Source: Dehalococcoidia bacterium (GTDB lineage Bacteria; Chloroflexota; Dehalococcoidia; Dehalococcoidales; BS750m-G39). From it: 16,323 nt of DNA. Of this stretch, positions 13,349 through 16,323 are shown piece by piece. The notes beneath the pieces are model-generated. The model searched no databases. It was not told where the DNA came from and saw nothing but the letters and a program-made list of their open reading frames with translations. The stretch is taken from positions 1 through 16,323 of the forward strand of contig JAUWZG010000018.1 of the NCBI GenBank assembly GCA_030615425.1, in the 5' to 3' direction. Within the stretch, counting starts at the first letter, position 1. Each line of letters starts with the position of its first letter. A program made the translations under genes and the position numbers.

Positions 13349-16323
13349 TTTCCTCTTCTACCTCTTGCTTAGTTTGACTCTTGGCAGCCTCAGGTTCCGC
13401 CTCTAGTTTAGGGGTTTCAGCCGTTTCCTCGGCAGCCTCAGGTTCCGCCTCTAGTTTGGGAGTTTTAGTAGTTTCCTCGGCAGCCTCAGGTTCCGCCTCT
13501 AGTTTGGGAGTTTCAGCCGTTTCCTCGGCAGCCTCAGGCTCTGCCTCTAGTTTAGGGGTTTCAGCCGTTTCCTCGGCAGCTTCAGGCTCTGCCTCTAGTT
13601 TAGCGGTTTCAGCCGTTTCCTCGGCAGCTTCAAGCTCTGCCTCTAGTTTAGGGGCTTCTTTAGCCTCCTCGGCGGTTGCCCTTTCTTCTTCGTTAATTAC
13701 CTCAATAGCCAGCCCCAGGCTCTGCAGTTCCTTAACCAGAACCTTGAATGATTCCGGCACCCCGGGTTGGAGAATATCCTCATTCTTAACTATAGCCTCA
13801 TAGGTTTTGGCCCTGCCGGTCACATCGTCTGACTTAATGGTCAGGATTTCCTGAAGGTTATGGGCAGCGCCGTAGGCTTCCAGTGCCCATACCTCCATCT
13901 CACCAAAGCGCTGACCGCCGAATTGAGCCTTACCGCCTAGGGGCTGCTGAGTAATCAGGGAGTAGGGTCCGGTGGAGCGGGCGTGCACCTTATCCTCAAC
14001 CAGGTGGATTAGCTTCATCATATAGATGTTCCCCACCGTTACCGGCTGGTCAAAGGGCAGGGCAGTTCGTCCGTCGCGGAGCACAACCTTGCCTATGATG
14101 GGTGGGGGGAGGTTCCGTTCCGTTTTTACCCTCTCCACGGCTTGCTCTAGTTGCTGTTGGTCAAGGTCTCGGCTGGCTATGCCCAGGTCTTCAAGCCACA
14201 AGCGCAGGCAAACATCCTTCGCCTCTCCCGGGCTGTCATCACTGAACACCCTATTCCCATCATAGCCCTGGCTTTCAAGCCACTCCTTAGCCTGCTCCAA
14301 TTGCAGGGTGGGATGCTCGTTACTGGGGCTAAGGTCAACGGCGCCACTTCTCTGGGCTATCCAGGCTCTGGCTAGAGCATCCTCAATGGCAGCATCGCTG
14401 GCACCGTCAAAAACCGGGGTGAGCACTTTGAACCCCAGCATCTGGGCAGCCCATCCTAGGTGGGTTTCCAGAACTTGACCCAGATTCATCCGTGATGGGA
14501 CACCTATGGGGTTGATGATAATATCTACTGGTGTGCCATCGGGGAGGAAGGGCATATCCTCAGCCGGCGCTATCAGGGAGATGACCCCCTTATTGCCGTG
14601 ACGGCCGGCTAGCTTATCCCCTACCGAAACTCTTCGCTTCTGGGCAATCCAGACCTGCACCCATTGGTTAACCCCGGCCGGCAGGTCATCACCTTGGTCA
14701 CGAGAGAAGACCCTCACATTAATCACCTTGCCCCACTCACCATGAGGCACGCGTAGGGAGGTGTCCTTCACCTCTCGGGCTTTCTCACCGAAGATAGCCC
14801 TAAGCAGTTTCTCCTCGGCAGATAGCTCGGTCTCCCCCTTGGGGGTAATCTTGCCCACTAATATATCGTCAGGGCCCACCTTGGCACCAATCCGAACAAT
14901 GCCGGTCTCATCAAGCTCGCGTAGGCTTTCCTCACCGACATTGGGTATATCCCGGGTAATCTCTTCCGGTCCCAGCTTGGTATCCCTGGCTTCTACCTCG
15001 TGTTTTTCAATGTGAATGGAGGCGAACTTATCCTGCTCCACCAGGCGGTTACTAATGATAATAGCATCCTCAAAGTTATAGCCTTCCCAGCTCATAAAGG
15101 CACAGGTCACATTCTGTCCCAGAGCCAGCTCCCCATATTCGGTAGATGAGCTATCGGCTAGAACCTGCCCCGCCTCCACCCGGTTGCCCTTGCTTACTAT
15201 AGGCTGCTGGCTGATGCACGTCCCCTGATTGGTGCGCACAAATTTCAGCAGTGGGTATACGTCCTTATCGCCGTTATCCCTGGTGACCACAATCTGTGAG
15301 CTGGTAACCGAGGTGACTACCCCGGCATTTTGGGCGAAGATGACCTGCCCGCTGTGCTTGGCGACTTCTATTTCCATGCCAGTAGCCACCACCGGTGCCT
15401 CAGGGCGGAGCAGGGGGACTGCTTGCCGTTGCATATTAGAACCCATCAGGGCACGATTGGCATCATTATGCTCAAGGAAGGGTATCAGTGCTGTGGCAAC
15501 ACTAACTATCTGCTTGGGTGATACGTCAATGAATTCTATCCTCTCACGCGCTTCCAGTAGATAGCGGTCGCCCAATCTGGCCTCAACCCTTTCTTCCACA
15601 AATTGGTTCTTCTTGTCGAGGCGGGCATTAGCCTGGGCAATAATATATTCATCCTCTTTATCTGCTGTCATATAGATGACCTCATCAGAGACAAAGGGCG
15701 CCACCTTTATCCTTCTGGGCGGTAGCTGAGATAGCTTGGTGGCAAGCTTGGGGGTAATGGTAGCCTTGGCTTTTACTATGGTTTTGCCCGCATCGTCAAC
15801 TACTGCCTTCTGGGTTGTCCTGCCCTCCAGCTCGTCAGAGGTATTGGCCACCTCAGTAATAACCTTGCGGTATGGTGTCTCAATGAAGCCGTATTGGTTA
15901 ATCTGTCCATAGGTAGCTAGAGAGCCAATAAGACCAATGTTAGGTCCCTCTGGTGTCTCAATGGGGCAGATTCTACCGTAGTGGGAGAAGTGGACATCGC
16001 GGACCTCAAACCCAGCTCGCTCACGAGATAGACCTCCTGGTCCCATTGCCGACAAGCGGCGCTTATGGGTTAGTTCAGCCAATGGATTGGTTTGATCCAT
16101 AAATTGTGATAGCTGTGAGCTACCGAAGAACTCTCTGATAGCCGCCACTATGGGGCGAATGTTGACTAGAGCGCTGGGAGTGACTGCCTCGGTGCTGATA
16201 ATGCTCATACGCTCCCTAACTACCCGCTGCAAGCGCAATAAACCGATGCGAAACTGGTTTTGAATCAGCTCACCAACAGTGCACACTCGCCGATTCCCCA
16301 GATGGTCAATATCGTCAGGGGTA
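13341..16323 (-). CDS. rpoB: DNA-directed RNA polymerase subunit beta (5' end outside window)
   Basis: About 993 codons are present; the frame is open through the right edge, where it reads [17 protein letters not shown], so the GTG at 16286 is internal. The rifampicin pocket (about 16030-16130) has the susceptible-type residues: [18 protein letters not shown] with D516, and HKRRLSAM with H526, R529 and S531 (E. coli numbering). Other landmarks: [47 protein letters not shown] and [19 protein letters not shown]. Two departures stand out: an insertion of about 85 residues (about 14110-14370) between [13 protein letters not shown] and [13 protein letters not shown], and a roughly 110-residue Glu/Ala-rich C-terminal tail built mainly from 16-residue repeats. 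The gene is cotranscribed and overlaps with rpoC. Confidence 0.99.
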   Translation of the reverse strand, partial: TPDDIDHLGNRRVCTVGELIQNQFRIGLLRLQRVVRERMSIISTEAVTPSALVNIRPIVAAIREFFGSSQLSQFMDQTNPLAELTHKRRLSAMGPGGLSRERAGFEVRDVHFSHYGRICPIETPEGPNIGLIGSLATYGQINQYGFIETPYRKVITEVANTSDELEGRTTQKAVVDDAGKTIVKAKATITPKLATKLSQLPPRRIKVAPFVSDEVIYMTADKEDEYIIAQANARLDKKNQFVEERVEARLGDRYLLEARERIEFIDVSPKQIVSVATALIPFLEHNDANRALMGSNMQRQAVPLLRPEAPVVATGMEIEVAKHSGQVIFAQNAGVVTSVTSSQIVVTRDNGDKDVYPLLKFVRTNQGTCISQQPIVSKGNRVEAGQVLADSSSTEYGELALGQNVTCAFMSWEGYNFEDAIIISNRLVEQDKFASIHIEKHEVEARDTKLGPEEITRDIPNVGEESLRELDETGIVRIGAKVGPDDILVGKITPKGETELSAEEKLLRAIFGEKAREVKDTSLRVPHGEWGKVINVRVFSRDQGDDLPAGVNQWVQVWIAQKRRVSVGDKLAGRHGNKGVISLIAPAEDMPFLPDGTPVDIIINPIGVPSRMNLGQVLETHLGWAAQMLGFKVLTPVFDGASDAAIEDALARAWIAQRSGAVDLSPSNEHPTLQLEQAKEWLESQGYDGNRVFSDDSPGEAKDVCLRLWLEDLGIASRDLDQQQLEQAVERVKTERNLPPPIIGKVVLRDGRTALPFDQPVTVGNIYMMKLIHLVEDKVHARSTGPYSLITQQPLGGKAQFGGQRFGEMEVWALEAYGAAHNLQEILTIKSDDVTGRAKTYEAIVKNEDILQPGVPESFKVLVKELQSLGLAIEVINEEERATAEEAKEAPKLEAELEAAEETAETAKLEAEPEAAEETAETPKLEAEPEAAEETAETPKLEAEPEAAEETTKTPKLEAEPEAAEETAETPKLEAEPEAAKSQTKQEVEEENA
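13383..13670 (-). repeat. Six tandem 48-bp units encoding the RpoB C-terminal tail
   Basis: Units begin at 13383, 13431, 13479, 13527, 13575 and 13623, each exactly 48 bp. Each keeps the reading frame and encodes a 16-residue block of the form [16 protein letters not shown]. Units differ by only a few bases, except that the one nearest the gene body (13623-13670) and the one nearest the stop are more diverged. This is an in-frame minisatellite inside rpoB. Confidence 0.95.

Noticed and set aside
13383..13670. CRISPR array
   Set aside because: The units are contiguous 48-bp copies with no unique spacers, and they are in frame within rpoB.
13381..13803. A 140-codon plus-strand Ser/Ala/Gly-rich ORF
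   Set aside because: It is the antisense reading of the 48-bp repeats in rpoB; the repeat length being a multiple of three keeps the opposite strand open.
16284..16286. GTG at 16286 as the rpoB start
   Set aside because: The frame continues to the window edge with conserved RpoB sequence (DIDHLGNRR); this codon is an internal valine.

Overview
The window looks like a chromosomal segment of an uncultured member of the Chloroflexota, most likely class Dehalococcoidia. The best evidence is the Elp3 at the left edge: it lacks the N-terminal extension of archaeal and eukaryotic Elp3 and its N-terminus (MKKFARTISGVTPVAVMT) closely resembles what I remember of Dehalococcoides mccartyi Elp3. Supporting signs are a sigma factor paired with a DUF5667 membrane protein, QueH in place of QueG, Gram-positive-like rpoB sequence around the rifampicin site, and separate, overlapping rpoB and rpoC genes. 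This placement comes from recall and motif reading, not from a database search.

Layout. 1-1727: elp3 (minus, cut by the window edge) diverges from a Trm9/ALKBH8-like methyltransferase gene (plus); between them is a GC-rich stretch with an inverted repeat. 1735-4449: a small two-helix membrane protein, two paralogous GNAT acetyltransferases and a RimI-like acetyltransferase, all on minus, with one plus-strand membrane-anchored coiled-coil protein between the two GNATs. 4625-6041: a sigma-70 family factor overlapping a DUF5667 putative anti-sigma gene, closed by a strong terminator. 6084-6985: a SIMPL-domain lipoprotein, then a possible 30-residue ORF and a terminator. 6986-7949 (minus): queH overlapping a lipoprotein nuclease gene. 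7950-8246: non-coding, rich in G runs and hairpins. 8247-9304: ruvB on minus with its own extended -10 promoter and apparently no ordinary start codon. 9319-16323: rpoC and the 3' two-thirds or more of rpoB, overlapping by 8 bases and ending in a terminator.

How the genes work together. Transcription (RpoB, RpoC, alternative sigma), tRNA wobble-base modification (Elp3, the Trm9-like enzyme, QueH), protein N-acetylation (RimI and GNATs) and recombination (RuvB) are represented. The most interesting biology is the head-to-head elp3/trm9-like pair. In eukaryotes Elp3 and Trm9 act in succession on U34 to give mcm5U, so the pair suggests a bacterial version of that route. Other points of note are an apparent AUA start for ruvB, a six-unit 48-bp repeat forming an acidic tail on RpoB, a smaller acidic tail on RpoC, a GNAT duplication that seems to include its promoter, and a cluster of G-quadruplex-type motifs before ruvB. 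I see no tRNA, rRNA, CRISPR array, transposase or prophage gene.
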